DNA from: Ferruginibacter sp.
GTDB lineage: Bacteria > Bacteroidota > Bacteroidia > Chitinophagales > Chitinophagaceae
Direction of reading: 5' to 3'
Assembly (NCBI GenBank): GCA_014379905.1
Contig: JACMKX010000160.1
Span: 62,001-126,000 of the forward strand
DNA length: 64,000 nucleotides
The translations under genes and the position numbers were made by a program. The notes beneath the pieces are model-generated. The model had not been told where the DNA came from, did not search any database, and worked only from the letters and a program-made list of their open reading frames with translations. Below are positions 37,040 to 46,495 of this stretch, piece by piece; within the stretch, counting starts at the first letter, position 1, and each line of letters starts with the position of its first letter.

Positions 37040-37933
37040 ATGATCCATTATGACCATTGTCCTGTTTGCAGGAAAAAAAATATCGCCGACAGGTTCGTTG
37101 TAAAAGACTACACTGTTTCGGGAGAAGAATATATGTTGCAGCAATGCAACAACTGCAGTTTTGTTTTTACCCAGGACATTCCTTCGCAGGAAAAGATTGG
37201 TGCCTACTATGCTTCTCAAAATTATATCTCCCATAGCAATACTAAAAAAGGGTTTATTAATAATCTTTATCATAAAGTAAGAAAGATAACGCTCGCGTCT
37301 AAACAAAAAATGATAGTGGCGGAAACCGCCGTATCAAAAGGAAATTTGCTGGACATAGGTTGTGGTACCGGTGCTTTTTTGAACGAAATGAAATCAGCCG
37401 GATGGGGTATTACAGGTCTTGAGCCCGATGAAACCGCCAGGAAAAATGCACAGGAGCTGTTTGGTATTCATCCGCAGCCATCGCCAGAGTTATTTAATCT
37501 TACTGAAGGAACTTATGATGCCATTACCATGTGGCATGTTATGGAGCATGTGCACCAGCTGCACGAATACGTGGAGCAATTAAAAATTTTATTAAAACCT
37601 GGTGGAAGGATAATGATCGCTGTACCTAATTATACCTCACATGATGCTGCGCATTACCAACGTTTCTGGGCAGCCTATGATGTGCCCCGTCACTTGTATC
37701 ATTTTTCACCGGCAAGTATGCGCGAAATGATGCAGCTGCATGGATTAAAGGTGCTGAAAACAAGACCCATGTGGTTTGATAGTTTTTATGTGAGCATGCT
37801 GAGTGAACAATATAAAAATGAGGGAAAGGGAAATATTGTTGCTGCATTTTTTACAGGACTTGTTTCAAATATGAAAGCATTATTCAATAAGGACCGTTGT
37901 AGTTCGCTAATTTATATAATAGGGAAAAAGTAA
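37040..37933 (+). CDS. Class I SAM-dependent methyltransferase with N-terminal zinc ribbon
   Basis: 297 residues. An N-terminal CPVC...CNNC ribbon (about 6-42) precedes a Rossmann methyltransferase with motif I LLDIGCGTGAFL (about 104-115), an acidic residue in ITGLEPDE and MWHVMEHV. The later NYTSHDAAHYQRFWAAYDVPRHLYHF is typical of methyltransferases near surface-polysaccharide genes, but none is adjacent here. The substrate is unknown. Confidence 0.87.
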   Translation: MIHYDHCPVCRKKNIADRFVVKDYTVSGEEYMLQQCNNCSFVFTQDIPSQEKIGAYYASQNYISHSNTKKGFINNLYHKVRKITLASKQKMIVAETAVSKGNLLDIGCGTGAFLNEMKSAGWGITGLEPDETARKNAQELFGIHPQPSPELFNLTEGTYDAITMWHVMEHVHQLHEYVEQLKILLKPGGRIMIAVPNYTSHDAAHYQRFWAAYDVPRHLYHFSPASMREMMQLHGLKVLKTRPMWFDSFYVSMLSEQYKNEGKGNIVAAFFTGLVSNMKALFNKDRCSSLIYIIGKK

Positions 37934-37936
37934 GAG

Positions 37937-37992
37937 TAATTACACGAATGTTGCTTCACGAATTGTTCGAATTACAGGAATTTGTTTGTGCG
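37937..37992. repeat. CACGAATT word repeat between convergent genes
   Basis: TTACACGAAT, TTCACGAATT and a diverged copy, ending in AATTTGTTTGTGCG. The same TTTGTGCG ending follows the run at 26341-26425, and a variant, AATTCATTTGTGCG, lies near 43540. Confidence 0.6.
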
Positions 37993-38075
37993 AACCTGTA
38001 GCAATTATCTGATTTTAAATAGCATCTCCGTTCAATTAAAACATCCGTAAATCCTCACATTCATAAATCCCAATC

Positions 38076-38891
38076 CTAATTTAATTTTACTTCAAACATC
38101 TTACTCCATCTTTTACCTGTAAGAAAAAATGATTTGCTGGTGCTGTCATATGCAATACCGTTGAGTACATCTGCCCGGCCCGGGTATTTTGCATCCTGTT
38201 CCGCCCTAAAATTTGCAGGAAAATCTAACCTGCCGATAACATTACCGGTTGCAGGATCAATCTTGATGATAATATTGCTTTGATAAACGTTTGCATAAAT
38301 TACCCCACCAACAAATTCCAGCTCATTAATGCTATCAACAGGACCTTTGTCTGTTTTAACGCTGATCACACGCTTTACTTTAAAATCTTCAGGGTTTACA
38401 AAGTAAATATTCGAACTGCCATCACTTACAATTAGGTCTGTACTATCATGAGTAAGGCCCCACCCATCATAGGGCCAGTTAAAAGTTTTAACAGGCTTGT
38501 TGATATCATTGACATCATACACATAAACTATATTGCTTTCCCAGGTCAGCTGGTATAGTTTTCCTTTAAAAATGGTAATGCCTTCGCCAAATATTTCCTC
38601 TGTACCCATGGCATGCTTCTGTTCTACCTTACCGGTTTTATGATCGGTGATGCGTAGGGTAGAATTCTTAAAATCTCCCGTAGATTCATACATTTTGCCA
38701 TTATACAATTCCAGGCCCTGGGTATAAGCACTGGTATCATGGGGGAATTCCGAGATAATAGAAAAACCGATAGCGGCCGGGGCCGGAATAGATGGGGTTA
38801 TACCGGTAACAGGCTCATCAATAGCTGGTTTATCATTGTTATTGCAGGAAACTGCGGCGGCTAACAAACAAAGGGTAAAAAAACGGTTCAT
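38076..38891 (-). CDS. Glutaminyl-peptide cyclotransferase, lipoprotein
   Basis: 271 residues with lipobox AAAVSC (Cys16). The body is the beta-propeller glutamine cyclotransferase family (PF05096): FPHDTSAYTQGLELYNGKMYESTG at the start, IFGEGITIFKGKLYQLTW, GWGLTHDSTDLIVSDGS, INELEFVGGVIYANVY and VLNGIAYDSTSKSFFLTGKRW. It converts N-terminal Gln to pyroglutamate, a modification reported for many exported Bacteroidota proteins. Single gene on the minus strand. Confidence 0.9.
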   Translation of the reverse strand: MNRFFTLCLLAAAVSCNNNDKPAIDEPVTGITPSIPAPAAIGFSIISEFPHDTSAYTQGLELYNGKMYESTGDFKNSTLRITDHKTGKVEQKHAMGTEEIFGEGITIFKGKLYQLTWESNIVYVYDVNDINKPVKTFNWPYDGWGLTHDSTDLIVSDGSSNIYFVNPEDFKVKRVISVKTDKGPVDSINELEFVGGVIYANVYQSNIIIKIDPATGNVIGRLDFPANFRAEQDAKYPGRADVLNGIAYDSTSKSFFLTGKRWSKMFEVKLN

Positions 38892-38908
38892 TCAGTTATT
38901 TTATACGG

Positions 38909-38916
38909 CAAAAATA
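38909..38916 (-). promoter_or_regulatory. Candidate -7 element (TATTTTTG) of the glutaminyl cyclase gene
   Basis: It matches TAnnTTTG on the minus strand, 17 bases before the start codon. A properly spaced TTG is not seen. Confidence 0.4.
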
Positions 38917-38965
38917 GGGAACAACGGCAGGCAGAATATTTTTTTTAATTGTTTTCGTACAAAAA

Positions 38966-38996
38966 TTTGTTATAAATAAATTAAGTTCTATATTTG
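38966..38996 (+). promoter_or_regulatory. Consensus Bacteroidota promoter of the M43 protease gene
   Basis: TTTG (38966-38969), 19-base spacer, then TATATTTG (38989-38996): an exact fit to the sigma-ABfr-type consensus. The predicted start near 39003 leaves a 5' leader of roughly 155 bases before the ATG at 39160, in which I see no obvious structure. Confidence 0.65.
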
Positions 38997-39159
38997 GTCT
39001 ACCTCTGAGCTGATATTTACCACAAGTTTCCTCAACTGGATAAATGCTGCTTTCAACAATTCAATTCCTTGTATACAGGTCTCCTGTTAAAGAAATTCCT
39101 AAACCTTAGCGTTTAATATCCTCGAAAAGATCATTTCTGTTTACTTACAACACAAAGAA

Positions 39160-40404
39160 ATGAGACTTTACCTTATTATCATGTTTATACTGAACAGTTT
39201 TTGTATTACTGCTCAGCGTGTATGCGACATTGACAGCTACACAAAAAATAATTTCAACAGCCAGGTATTGGAAAGGGGAGAGACACCTTCAGGCCCGGCA
39301 AGGGATACTGCTGTCAATGAAATCATTACAATACCTGTTGTTATCCACGTGCTTTTTAATTCTGCTACAGAAAATATAACCGATGCACAAGTATTATCAC
39401 AAATAGAAGTACTTAACAGGGATTTCCGTTTACTGAATGCTGACAAAGCGAATATACCAGTTGCTTTTAAACCAAAAGCCGGCGATGCAAGGATCATGTT
39501 CTGCCTTGCACAGGTAGATCCGCAGGGAAGACCCACTACAGGTATTCTTCGCCGGTATACAACCCTGCCTATTTTCAAAGTGGCGGATGATATGAAATTT
39601 AAATCGAAGGGCGGAAGTGATGCATGGGACTCAAAATCATACCTCAATATATGGGTGTGCTCAATGCTGGGTCGTACCATGGGCTATGCAACGCCGCCCG
39701 GCGGAGATCCTTCGAAAGATGGCGTAGTAATAAACTATGATGTGTTTGGAGATAAGGGTAGAGTGCGCGGGGATTTTGACAAAGGCCGTACCGGCACACA
39801 TGAAATAGCACATTGGCTGGGACTTAAACATATCTGGGGTGATGAAGACTGTGGTGATGACGAAGTAGGAGATACACCTACACAATTGAGCTATAATTTT
39901 GGCTGCCCGTCTTTTCCCCGCAAATCTTATTGCAGCAATGGTGACAGCAATGGCGATATGTACATGAACTTTATGGATCTTACCAACGATGCCTGCATGA
40001 ATATGTTTACCATTGGGCAAAAAAATAAAATGCGTGCACAGTTTGCATTGGGTAAACCAAGAAACAGCTTTCTAAGATCTTACAGGTGCGACGGATCATT
40101 CGCCAGCGGGGCGCCACTGCCACAGGATACTTTGCCGGTAAAACTGGTTGTAGTTAAAAAGGAAGACCCTATACAAATTTATCCTAACCCGGTGCAAAAT
40201 GATCTCTACATCCAGGCAAAGGAAACAGCGACCTTAAGTGGAAAAACGGCCATCGTTTACAACAATTTGGGCGTAGTAGTGCTTAGGGTTATTTTAAAAT
40301 CAAACAAAACAACCATCCCGATGCAAAATTTAGTGCCGGGTGTTTATATGCTCAAAATTGGGGAAGCGTCCGATCGGAAAGTATTTAAGCTGGTGAAACT
40401 TTGA
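39160..40404 (+). CDS. Secreted M43 (pappalysin-type) metalloprotease with type IX sorting domain
   Basis: 414 residues with a signal peptide ending CITAQ (about 19). The extended zinc motif HEIAHWLGLKH (His214-His224) and the downstream Met-turn in YMNFMDLTNDACMNMF define the M43 family, with cysteines in MEROPS-like positions. The last 75 or so residues (IYPNPVQNDLYIQ onward, ending VYMLKIGEASDRKVFKLVKL) are a type A Por/T9SS C-terminal sorting domain, so it should cross the outer membrane by T9SS. A strong consensus promoter lies upstream. Confidence 0.93.
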   Translation: MRLYLIIMFILNSFCITAQRVCDIDSYTKNNFNSQVLERGETPSGPARDTAVNEIITIPVVIHVLFNSATENITDAQVLSQIEVLNRDFRLLNADKANIPVAFKPKAGDARIMFCLAQVDPQGRPTTGILRRYTTLPIFKVADDMKFKSKGGSDAWDSKSYLNIWVCSMLGRTMGYATPPGGDPSKDGVVINYDVFGDKGRVRGDFDKGRTGTHEIAHWLGLKHIWGDEDCGDDEVGDTPTQLSYNFGCPSFPRKSYCSNGDSNGDMYMNFMDLTNDACMNMFTIGQKNKMRAQFALGKPRNSFLRSYRCDGSFASGAPLPQDTLPVKLVVVKKEDPIQIYPNPVQNDLYIQAKETATLSGKTAIVYNNLGVVVLRVILKSNKTTIPMQNLVPGVYMLKIGEASDRKVFKLVKL

Positions 40405-40442
40405 TGCAGCTGGTTTTGGTAAGTAAATTATCGGTTAACCAT

Positions 40443-41567
40443 TTATTGATCAATCTTCTTATTCCACTTTACGTTTCTTTCCTGGAGATAGTTAAGTACA
40501 AATTCAAAGCAATTTTTGTGTTTACCTACCAGTTCCGGCGGGAATACTCCTTTATCACTGAATAATTTTTTTGCAATAAGATTCACCGCTGCAGTGCAGG
40601 TATAACCTGTTGTACGGCTCATAGAGGCAGTTTGAGTAACTTCATCATATTCATCGTATAAAAAGTATTCAATAGTTGCTGCTTCGCCGTTTTTATTTCC
40701 CTTTATTACAACTGTCATGATAGTGAACTCCGCTTCGCCGGGTTGCAGTTTCCAGGAATCAAATAAAATTTTTGAAGTAAATTCTAAGGGCGAAATTTTA
40801 TTGCCATTCATTTCTATTTCCTTTTCGTCAAAAAAACCGGCCTGTTTTAAAGCTTGTATCAAAGCGATATGCCCGGGAAAACGAAGTGTCTTTTCTTTCA
40901 TATCCGGTATATGGCTCATGGTGAATAAAATGCTGCGCAGGCCGTCAGTATTAAAGGCTTCCAGTGTTCCGGCGTGTTCAAAATGGATTAATGCTGCATC
41001 ACTTAATGCAGGCTTTGTAACGATATGCCCGTTCTCCACATAGCGTGCCGGCCTTGTATATTCTTCAATAACATCAATGGGAGAAAAAGGTGCTTTGTAT
41101 TCAAAAGGTTTTACCCTTATTTTGGGCAGGCCACCAACCATACAGTCAAAACTTTTGATCTCCATTTCTTCATTGTACCTGCCCAGTATAAAATTGCTCA
41201 TGCCGGGGGCAACACCACAGTCAACGATAGCCGTTACATTTTTTTCTTTGGCCAGATCATCCAGTTCCAGTGCATTTTCAGGAAAAAAGGAAATATCTAC
41301 TACATTTTTTCCTGCACTAATAATGGCTTGTAAAGCTTTGTAGCCCATAAACCCGGGAACGGCACAAACAACGAGGTCGAAACCTTGCAAGAAGATGCTG
41401 TAGTTACCAAAGTCTCCAAGATCAGCTTTTGTAATTTTTATAAATTTACTTTTCAGTAAGGCAAGGTTTGCTTCGCTGATATCAAATGAAGTAATATTGA
41501 ATTGGGAAGAAAGGTCTTCAGCGATGGTTCGGCCAACCATGCCGGCACCTAATACTGCAATATTCAT
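40443..41567 (-). CDS. Saccharopine-dehydrogenase-family protein
   Basis: 374 residues with an N-terminal Rossmann fold (VLGAGMVGRTIAEDL), a catalytic-domain segment VDCGVAPGMSNFILG and a late MSRTTGYTCTAAVNLIAKKLF. This matches the saccharopine dehydrogenase/homospermidine or lysine 6-dehydrogenase group. The substrate cannot be decided; no lysine-degradation or polyamine genes are adjacent. The cysteine and glycine pattern is intact, so an active enzyme is likely. Confidence 0.87.
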   Translation of the reverse strand: MNIAVLGAGMVGRTIAEDLSSQFNITSFDISEANLALLKSKFIKITKADLGDFGNYSIFLQGFDLVVCAVPGFMGYKALQAIISAGKNVVDISFFPENALELDDLAKEKNVTAIVDCGVAPGMSNFILGRYNEEMEIKSFDCMVGGLPKIRVKPFEYKAPFSPIDVIEEYTRPARYVENGHIVTKPALSDAALIHFEHAGTLEAFNTDGLRSILFTMSHIPDMKEKTLRFPGHIALIQALKQAGFFDEKEIEMNGNKISPLEFTSKILFDSWKLQPGEAEFTIMTVVIKGNKNGEAATIEYFLYDEYDEVTQTASMSRTTGYTCTAAVNLIAKKLFSDKGVFPPELVGKHKNCFEFVLNYLQERNVKWNKKIDQ

Positions 41568-41642
41568 ATATCATTTACTTTAAGGAGGGGCCAAACTAAT
41601 GAATTTAATGCAATTTTAACCCCATATTCACTTGTTTACCGG

Positions 41643-41650
41643 TAGATTTG
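41643..41650 (+). promoter_or_regulatory. Candidate -7 element (TAGATTTG) of the DUF4197 gene
   Basis: It matches TAnnTTTG 24 bases before the ATG at 41675. No TTG at the right spacing is seen. Confidence 0.4.
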
Positions 41651-41674
41651 TCTTCTAAAAGCTAAAACCTCTAT

Positions 41675-42430
41675 ATGAAAAAATTTACCATTGTAACTTT
41701 ATCTCTCTTAATCATCGTTGCAGGACAGGCCCAGGGCATTCTTGGAAAATTAAATAAGGCCGTTAAAGGCGATAGTTCCAAAACAGGATCCATATTAAAC
41801 AAGGCATTGGGTTCAAAAGGATCTTCTTTAAGTAATGATGAGATTATCCGGGGATTAAAAGAAGCCTTGACCATTGGTACAGATAGTAGCGCCAAACGCC
41901 TCAATAAAGCGGATGGTTTTTTTGCCAATGCCGCTATAAAAATATTAATGCCGGAGGAAGCCAAAAAAGCAGAAAAAACACTCAGGAGTGTGGGTATGGG
42001 TTCGCTGGTTGACAAAGCCATTCTTTCTATGAACCGGGCCGCAGAAGATGCTGCAGGCGGAATATCTGCTATTTTCTGGGATGCAATAAAAGGAATGACA
42101 TTAACCGACGGTCTTTCTATTTTACGGGGTGGCGATTTTGCCGCAACCGATTATTTAAAGAAAAATACCACCACACAATTAACAGAAAAGATGCGCCCTG
42201 TTATTGAAGCGTCATTAGCAAAAGTAAACGCTACCAGTTATTGGAAAGATGTATTTACAGCCTACAATAAATTTAGCAAAACATCCGTAAATACTGACCT
42301 TTCTGCTTATGTTACGGAAAGATCCATGAGTGGGATATTTTATTCAGTGGGGCAGGAGGAACAAAAGATCCGTAAAGATCCGGCAGCGCAGGTTACGGGA
42401 TTATTGAAAAAAGTATTTGGAGGGAAATAA
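41675..42430 (+). CDS. DUF4197 exported protein
   Basis: 251 residues with an N-terminal hydrophobic signal (KKFTIVTLSLLIIVAGQAQ). The DUF4197 domain fills the rest: EIIRGLKEALTIGTDSSAKRL, ILMPEEAKKAEKTLRSVGMG, FWDAIKGMTLTDGLSILRG and DYLKKNTTTQLTEKMRPVIE. Function is unknown; it is a widespread family in Proteobacteria and Bacteroidota. A clear terminator follows, so it is a single-gene unit. Confidence 0.9.
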   Translation: MKKFTIVTLSLLIIVAGQAQGILGKLNKAVKGDSSKTGSILNKALGSKGSSLSNDEIIRGLKEALTIGTDSSAKRLNKADGFFANAAIKILMPEEAKKAEKTLRSVGMGSLVDKAILSMNRAAEDAAGGISAIFWDAIKGMTLTDGLSILRGGDFAATDYLKKNTTTQLTEKMRPVIEASLAKVNATSYWKDVFTAYNKFSKTSVNTDLSAYVTERSMSGIFYSVGQEEQKIRKDPAAQVTGLLKKVFGGK

Positions 42431-42450
42431 TTTACTATACATAAAATAGA

Positions 42451-42480
42451 AAAATGGCTGACAGTGTTCAGCTATTTTTT
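42451..42480 (+). terminator. Terminator of the DUF4197 gene
   Basis: An 11-base stem (42451-42461 with 4268-type partner 42468-42478, one G-U pair) with a 6-base loop runs into a T tract. Confidence 0.8.
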
Positions 42481-42532
42481 TTAATTTTCGGCCAATAAAA
42501 ACGATACGGCTACGTTATCACAAAAAAATCCA

Positions 42533-43402
42533 ATGAAAAAATACCTGCTTTTCCTGTTGACGGTCTTCTTCATATCCTGCTCAAAAGATGAACCGGCACC
42601 GGTTCCACCTGTTGAAGAACCTACCCTGGTAACAAAGCTGATCGTTGTAGATACAACCAAAACAGCACCCAATGATACTTTAGCGATGACTACCTATGAG
42701 TATGATGCTTTAAAAAGGATTACAAAACAAACATTGTATCTCTACAATCCTGCTAGTCAAACCTATGCTTACCGCTATAATTTTGATTATGGCTATAACG
42801 GTACGGAAACATTAGCAAGCACTATGTTTGAAAATTACCCTACGCCTTCTGTGAACATAAGGTGGAAACATTTTTTTAGCCATAATGCTGCCGGTCAGCT
42901 GGTAGCAGATAGTTCGCATGATGTAACTGTTGGCGCAAGCACAGATTCAATGGTGTACACAAAAATATATACCTATACCGCCTCAGAATACCAGGAGACA
43001 CGCAATGATTACTACCCGGTAGCAGGTACCACTACGTATGCTGCAATTAAATTTCAACGGGATGCAGGCAATAATATAGTAAGTTTGGGAGATGCATCTG
43101 TTCGAAGTTTTTTTGCGTACGATAACAAAATCAATCCACTAACAAAATCTTTCCCTGTTAATGCGCCTTATCTGAATTCAGTAGACTTTCCATGTGTTTA
43201 TACGAACCTGATGGAACAATACAGTAATTTTTATAAAATATTCACCAACACTTATGATGGTTCAGGTACTGTGCTTAGTTCTGTTTTAACAAGAGAATTT
43301 ATTACCATTTACGGTGCAAATAATTTGCCGCAGACCACTAGGATCAGAAACTACCCTGCGACTACAACAGATAAAAATAAATATATTTTTCTCTATCAAT
43401 AA
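42533..43402 (+). CDS. Lipoprotein of unknown function
   Basis: 289 residues with lipobox VFFISC (Cys16), then a proline-rich linker (APVPPVEEPT). The body holds YD/RHS-like strand segments (TYEYDALKRITKQTLYLYN, KIYTYTASEYQETRNDYY, FQRDAGNNIVSLG) spaced as in beta-rich Bacteroidota lipoproteins of the DUF4595 kind. No toxin or peptidase motif is seen, so I do not call it an RHS element. Function is unknown. Confidence 0.7.
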   Translation: MKKYLLFLLTVFFISCSKDEPAPVPPVEEPTLVTKLIVVDTTKTAPNDTLAMTTYEYDALKRITKQTLYLYNPASQTYAYRYNFDYGYNGTETLASTMFENYPTPSVNIRWKHFFSHNAAGQLVADSSHDVTVGASTDSMVYTKIYTYTASEYQETRNDYYPVAGTTTYAAIKFQRDAGNNIVSLGDASVRSFFAYDNKINPLTKSFPVNAPYLNSVDFPCVYTNLMEQYSNFYKIFTNTYDGSGTVLSSVLTREFITIYGANNLPQTTRIRNYPATTTDKNKYIFLYQ

Positions 43403-43426
43403 TGTAATGAAAACTTAATTTGAAAA

Positions 43427-43447
43427 GGCGCCGTTAATTACGGCGCC
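43427..43447. terminator. Perfect GC-rich hairpin between convergent genes
   Basis: GGCGCCGT (43427-43434) pairs with ACGGCGCC (43440-43447) around a 5-base loop. It is preceded by AAAA and followed by CTTTG, so it may stop transcription from both sides. Confidence 0.6.
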
Positions 43448-43591
43448 CTTTGTATAATATTTGATGTATTACTGTTTGCTTAATTAATATACTGCCAGGA
43501 GCGGCGGTGTTCAGCCAACAGAAATATCTGCAAACAAATTCATTTGTGCGAGTGTTAAAGGGAAAGCACCCTCTCTACCCGGCAATTAATT

Positions 43592-46294
43592 TTATCTATT
43601 GGTTAGCAATAAGGTTTCCAGTTTATCAATGCGTTTTTTTAATTCTTCATTTTGCGAACTTAGTTCCTGCACAGCTTTTACCAGCGGCATTACAAACTGG
43701 CTGTAAGTAATGCTGTAAGTATCTGTGTTATTTTGAGGCGCATTCACCCCATCAAATTTATATCCCAAAGCCTTCGCTGTTTTTTCCACTTCCTGCGCAA
43801 TAAAACCAGTTTGTAAATGATCGGCCTGGCTGTCGTTAGTCGTAGCACGCAGGTGTTTTTGTTTTACTGAATCCGGCATTTGCTGCATGATATGTTCTTC
43901 CAGCATTTTGGTATTGATATGATAAGTTACGGGCTGTAACTTGTTGATGAAAGCCAGGCCCGGTACATTGTCTTTCACATCTTCTTTAAACCTGCCATCA
44001 CTTAAATTGCTCCAGCCTGCATAACCGCCAATGACCATGCCTGCTACGTTGCGGCCAATTACAACTTTGTTGCTTGCATTCACGAGTGAATAAGCTCCTA
44101 ATGCTGTAGCAAAGGAGAGATTGCCGGTGGATACATCGGCACCCATACCAAATCCGGTATTGTAATTGCCTGTGATATTTGCAAACAATGAACCTTGCCC
44201 GCCGGCAGTATTATCATGACCGGTCGTGTTGTTAAAAAGAGCGTAATAACCGCTTGCTGTATTCAATTCACCTGTAGTGGTTCTATATAATGATTGATAA
44301 CCGTATGCGGTATTGTAGTTTCCGGTGGTATTTTGTAAGAGCGAGTAGTAACCGGTGGCCGTATTGCCTTCTCCTGTTTGATTATCTATCATTGCAAAAT
44401 GGCCTATTGCTGTATTTCTGAGGCTGATGATACTGCCTGATAAGGCTCCCCGGCCGATAGCAACATTTTCACCACCGATGCTGTTCACTGCAAGCGCATT
44501 AAATCCAATGGCTATATTATTGTTCCCTGCAGTATTGTCGCCGAGCGCACCTGCGCCCATCGCTGCATTGGCGACTCCTGTAGTATTACTTTTGAGTGCA
44601 TCGGTTCCATTGGCGGTATTACTATTACCTGTTGTGTTAGCATGAAGGGAATTGGCCCCGGTAGCAGTATTGCCTCCGCCTGTAGTATTGCTGTAAAGTG
44701 CTATGTAGCCGTTGGCTGTATTATAATTGCCAATAGTATTAAGAAACAGGGCATGAGCGCCATTTCCCAGATTCCCCAGTCCTGAAGTATTAGAATACAA
44801 GGAAAAACTTCCACTGGCTACGTTGCCATTTCCGGTTGTATTGTTCAGGAGTGCATTCATGCCTGTAGCAGTATTTTCTTGCCCGGTAGTATTGCTCACA
44901 AGGGCAGAGTATCCCGTGGCTGTGTTACGAATACCCGTTGAGTTGCTGTAAAGTGCATAGGCACCATTGGCAGTATTTAACTCACCCGTGGTATTGGTTA
45001 ATAATGCCAGGTTCCCGTTGGCGGTATTGTAGTTGCCGGTTGTATTGCTCAGCAATGCATTCATTCCACTAGCCGAATTACCTTCCCCGGTTGTATTGTT
45101 TAACAACGCATTGGTGCCGCTTGCAGTATTGTTGTTGCCCGTGGTATTGTTTTGCAGGGCCGAACTTCCACTGGCAGTGTTGCGAAGCCCGGTCGTATTG
45201 CTTTTGAGAGCGGAGAAGCCGGAGGCAGTATTGTAATTTCCGGTTGTATTCCCGTACAACGCATCTGCACCTGTGGCCGTATTTTGAAACCCGGTAGTAT
45301 TGCTGTATAGTGCATAGCTTCCGGACGCTAAATTTTGTGCGCCTGTGGTATTAAAATATAATGCACGGGAGCCACTGGCGGTGTTAAGATTACCGGTTGC
45401 ATTTCTATTAAGTGCCTGGTAGCCGATGCCCGTGTTTTGCGTACCGGTTGTATTACTTAGAAGTGTACTGAAACCATTGGCTGTGTTAAGACTTCCTGTA
45501 GTGTTAAGAGCCAGTGCATTGCTGCCATTGGCTGTATTTTCAAAGCCGGTGGTATTGGCATTCAGCGCAAAGTCGCCATTAGCCGTGTTGGAGTTTCCTG
45601 TAAGATTAGCACGAAGTGCGCCTCTTCCTGTAGCCGTATTTCTTTCACCTGATGTATTACTATAAAGTGACAAAGCACCATTGGCAGTGTTATGAAATCC
45701 CGTTGTATTGCTGTAAAGGGCAGTCATGCCGTAGGCAGTGTTGCCATCACCGGTAGTATTGAGGTGTAGCGCATAAGTTCCGACGGCAGTATTGTTCCAG
45801 GCTGTTGTGTTATTGCTTAGCGCATAAGCGCCGATGGCCGTGCTATTCCTTCCGGTTGTCAGGGGATTAAGTGCCTGGAATCCTACAGATGTACCTGCTG
45901 ACACAGAATCAATAAAACCTGCCCGCAAATTTTTTATCTTAAATACCAGTGGAGCCGCATCAGTATTGCCAATAAAATTTGTTGCCGGATTGGTACCTGA
46001 ATTTCCTGTAAGTCCCCAGTTATTCGCTGCTATAGCGATATCGGACCAACTGCTCCCATTGTAAAACCAAAAGCTGTTGGTATCGTTATCGAACACAAGC
46101 AAACCCTTAGTGGGAGACAGAATGCCTGTGCGTTGCGTGCTGTTCATGCGGGGAACCAGCATTCCTTTCGTGGTGCTGCTTATATCCAGCTGGGCGCTGG
46201 CATTGGGCGTTGTGGTACCTATACCTACATTTTGTGCAACGAGATCAAATGTGGTTAACAGCAATAGAGTACAGGCTACATATAATTTTTTCAT
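43592..46294 (-). CDS. Repetitive surface protein with S74 tail-fibre chaperone domain
   Basis: 900 residues with signal peptide ending FDLVAQ (about 21). An N-terminal region has ASAQLDISSTTKGMLVPRM. About residues 150-715 are roughly 30 copies of a 17-residue unit with consensus NTTGxxNTAxGxxALxS, resembling YadA/Hep-Hag head repeats that stack into a beta-roll. The C-terminus is a Peptidase_S74 intramolecular chaperone (SDGRFKEDVKDN, HLQTGFIAQEVEKT) plus a short coiled coil. It is likely a trimeric surface fibre or adhesin whose last part is auto-cleaved. The 51-base coding periodicity also opens false frames on the other strand. Confidence 0.9.
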   Translation of the reverse strand: MKKLYVACTLLLLTTFDLVAQNVGIGTTTPNASAQLDISSTTKGMLVPRMNSTQRTGILSPTKGLLVFDNDTNSFWFYNGSSWSDIAIAANNWGLTGNSGTNPATNFIGNTDAAPLVFKIKNLRAGFIDSVSAGTSVGFQALNPLTTGRNSTAIGAYALSNNTTAWNNTAVGTYALHLNTTGDGNTAYGMTALYSNTTGFHNTANGALSLYSNTSGERNTATGRGALRANLTGNSNTANGDFALNANTTGFENTANGSNALALNTTGSLNTANGFSTLLSNTTGTQNTGIGYQALNRNATGNLNTASGSRALYFNTTGAQNLASGSYALYSNTTGFQNTATGADALYGNTTGNYNTASGFSALKSNTTGLRNTASGSSALQNNTTGNNNTASGTNALLNNTTGEGNSASGMNALLSNTTGNYNTANGNLALLTNTTGELNTANGAYALYSNSTGIRNTATGYSALVSNTTGQENTATGMNALLNNTTGNGNVASGSFSLYSNTSGLGNLGNGAHALFLNTIGNYNTANGYIALYSNTTGGGNTATGANSLHANTTGNSNTANGTDALKSNTTGVANAAMGAGALGDNTAGNNNIAIGFNALAVNSIGGENVAIGRGALSGSIISLRNTAIGHFAMIDNQTGEGNTATGYYSLLQNTTGNYNTAYGYQSLYRTTTGELNTASGYYALFNNTTGHDNTAGGQGSLFANITGNYNTGFGMGADVSTGNLSFATALGAYSLVNASNKVVIGRNVAGMVIGGYAGWSNLSDGRFKEDVKDNVPGLAFINKLQPVTYHINTKMLEEHIMQQMPDSVKQKHLRATTNDSQADHLQTGFIAQEVEKTAKALGYKFDGVNAPQNNTDTYSITYSQFVMPLVKAVQELSSQNEELKKRIDKLETLLLTNR

Positions 46295-46441
46295 TTCTAC
46301 TTTTTACAAAGTGATGTTGACTATAAAATTCCTCCATCAAATTTCAAAGTAAAATTATAAACTGCCTATTCCCCTTTTGGGTAGCATAAGAGCGAAAAGG
46401 CAATCCTCCATCCGCCAAACACAGATAAATTGATTGAAAGC

Positions 46442-46472
46442 AAAAAGCCTGTTATCAAATAACAGGCTTTTT
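46442..46472 (-). terminator. Bidirectional terminator after lpd
   Basis: A perfect 14-base stem AAAAAGCCTGTTAT (46442-46455) with ATAACAGGCTTTTT (46459-46472) and 3-base loop. It sits 24 bases after the lpd stop on the minus strand. Confidence 0.85.
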
Positions 46473-46495
46473 TATTGTGTTTGTAATTTGTATAA

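Noticed and set aside
42533-43402. RHS/YD-repeat toxin
   Set aside because: Only a few YD-like strands are present, with a lipoprotein signal, no RHS core motif and no toxin or immunity gene.
43592-46294. CRISPR-like regular DNA repeats
   Set aside because: The repeats are coding, degenerate, without unique spacers, and keep a 17-residue protein consensus; no cas genes are near.
44427-46352. Long plus-strand open frames opposite the repetitive surface protein
   Set aside because: They arise from the 51-base coding periodicity of the minus-strand gene; their translations are low-complexity Leu/Val/Ala/Pro runs without signals or known domains.
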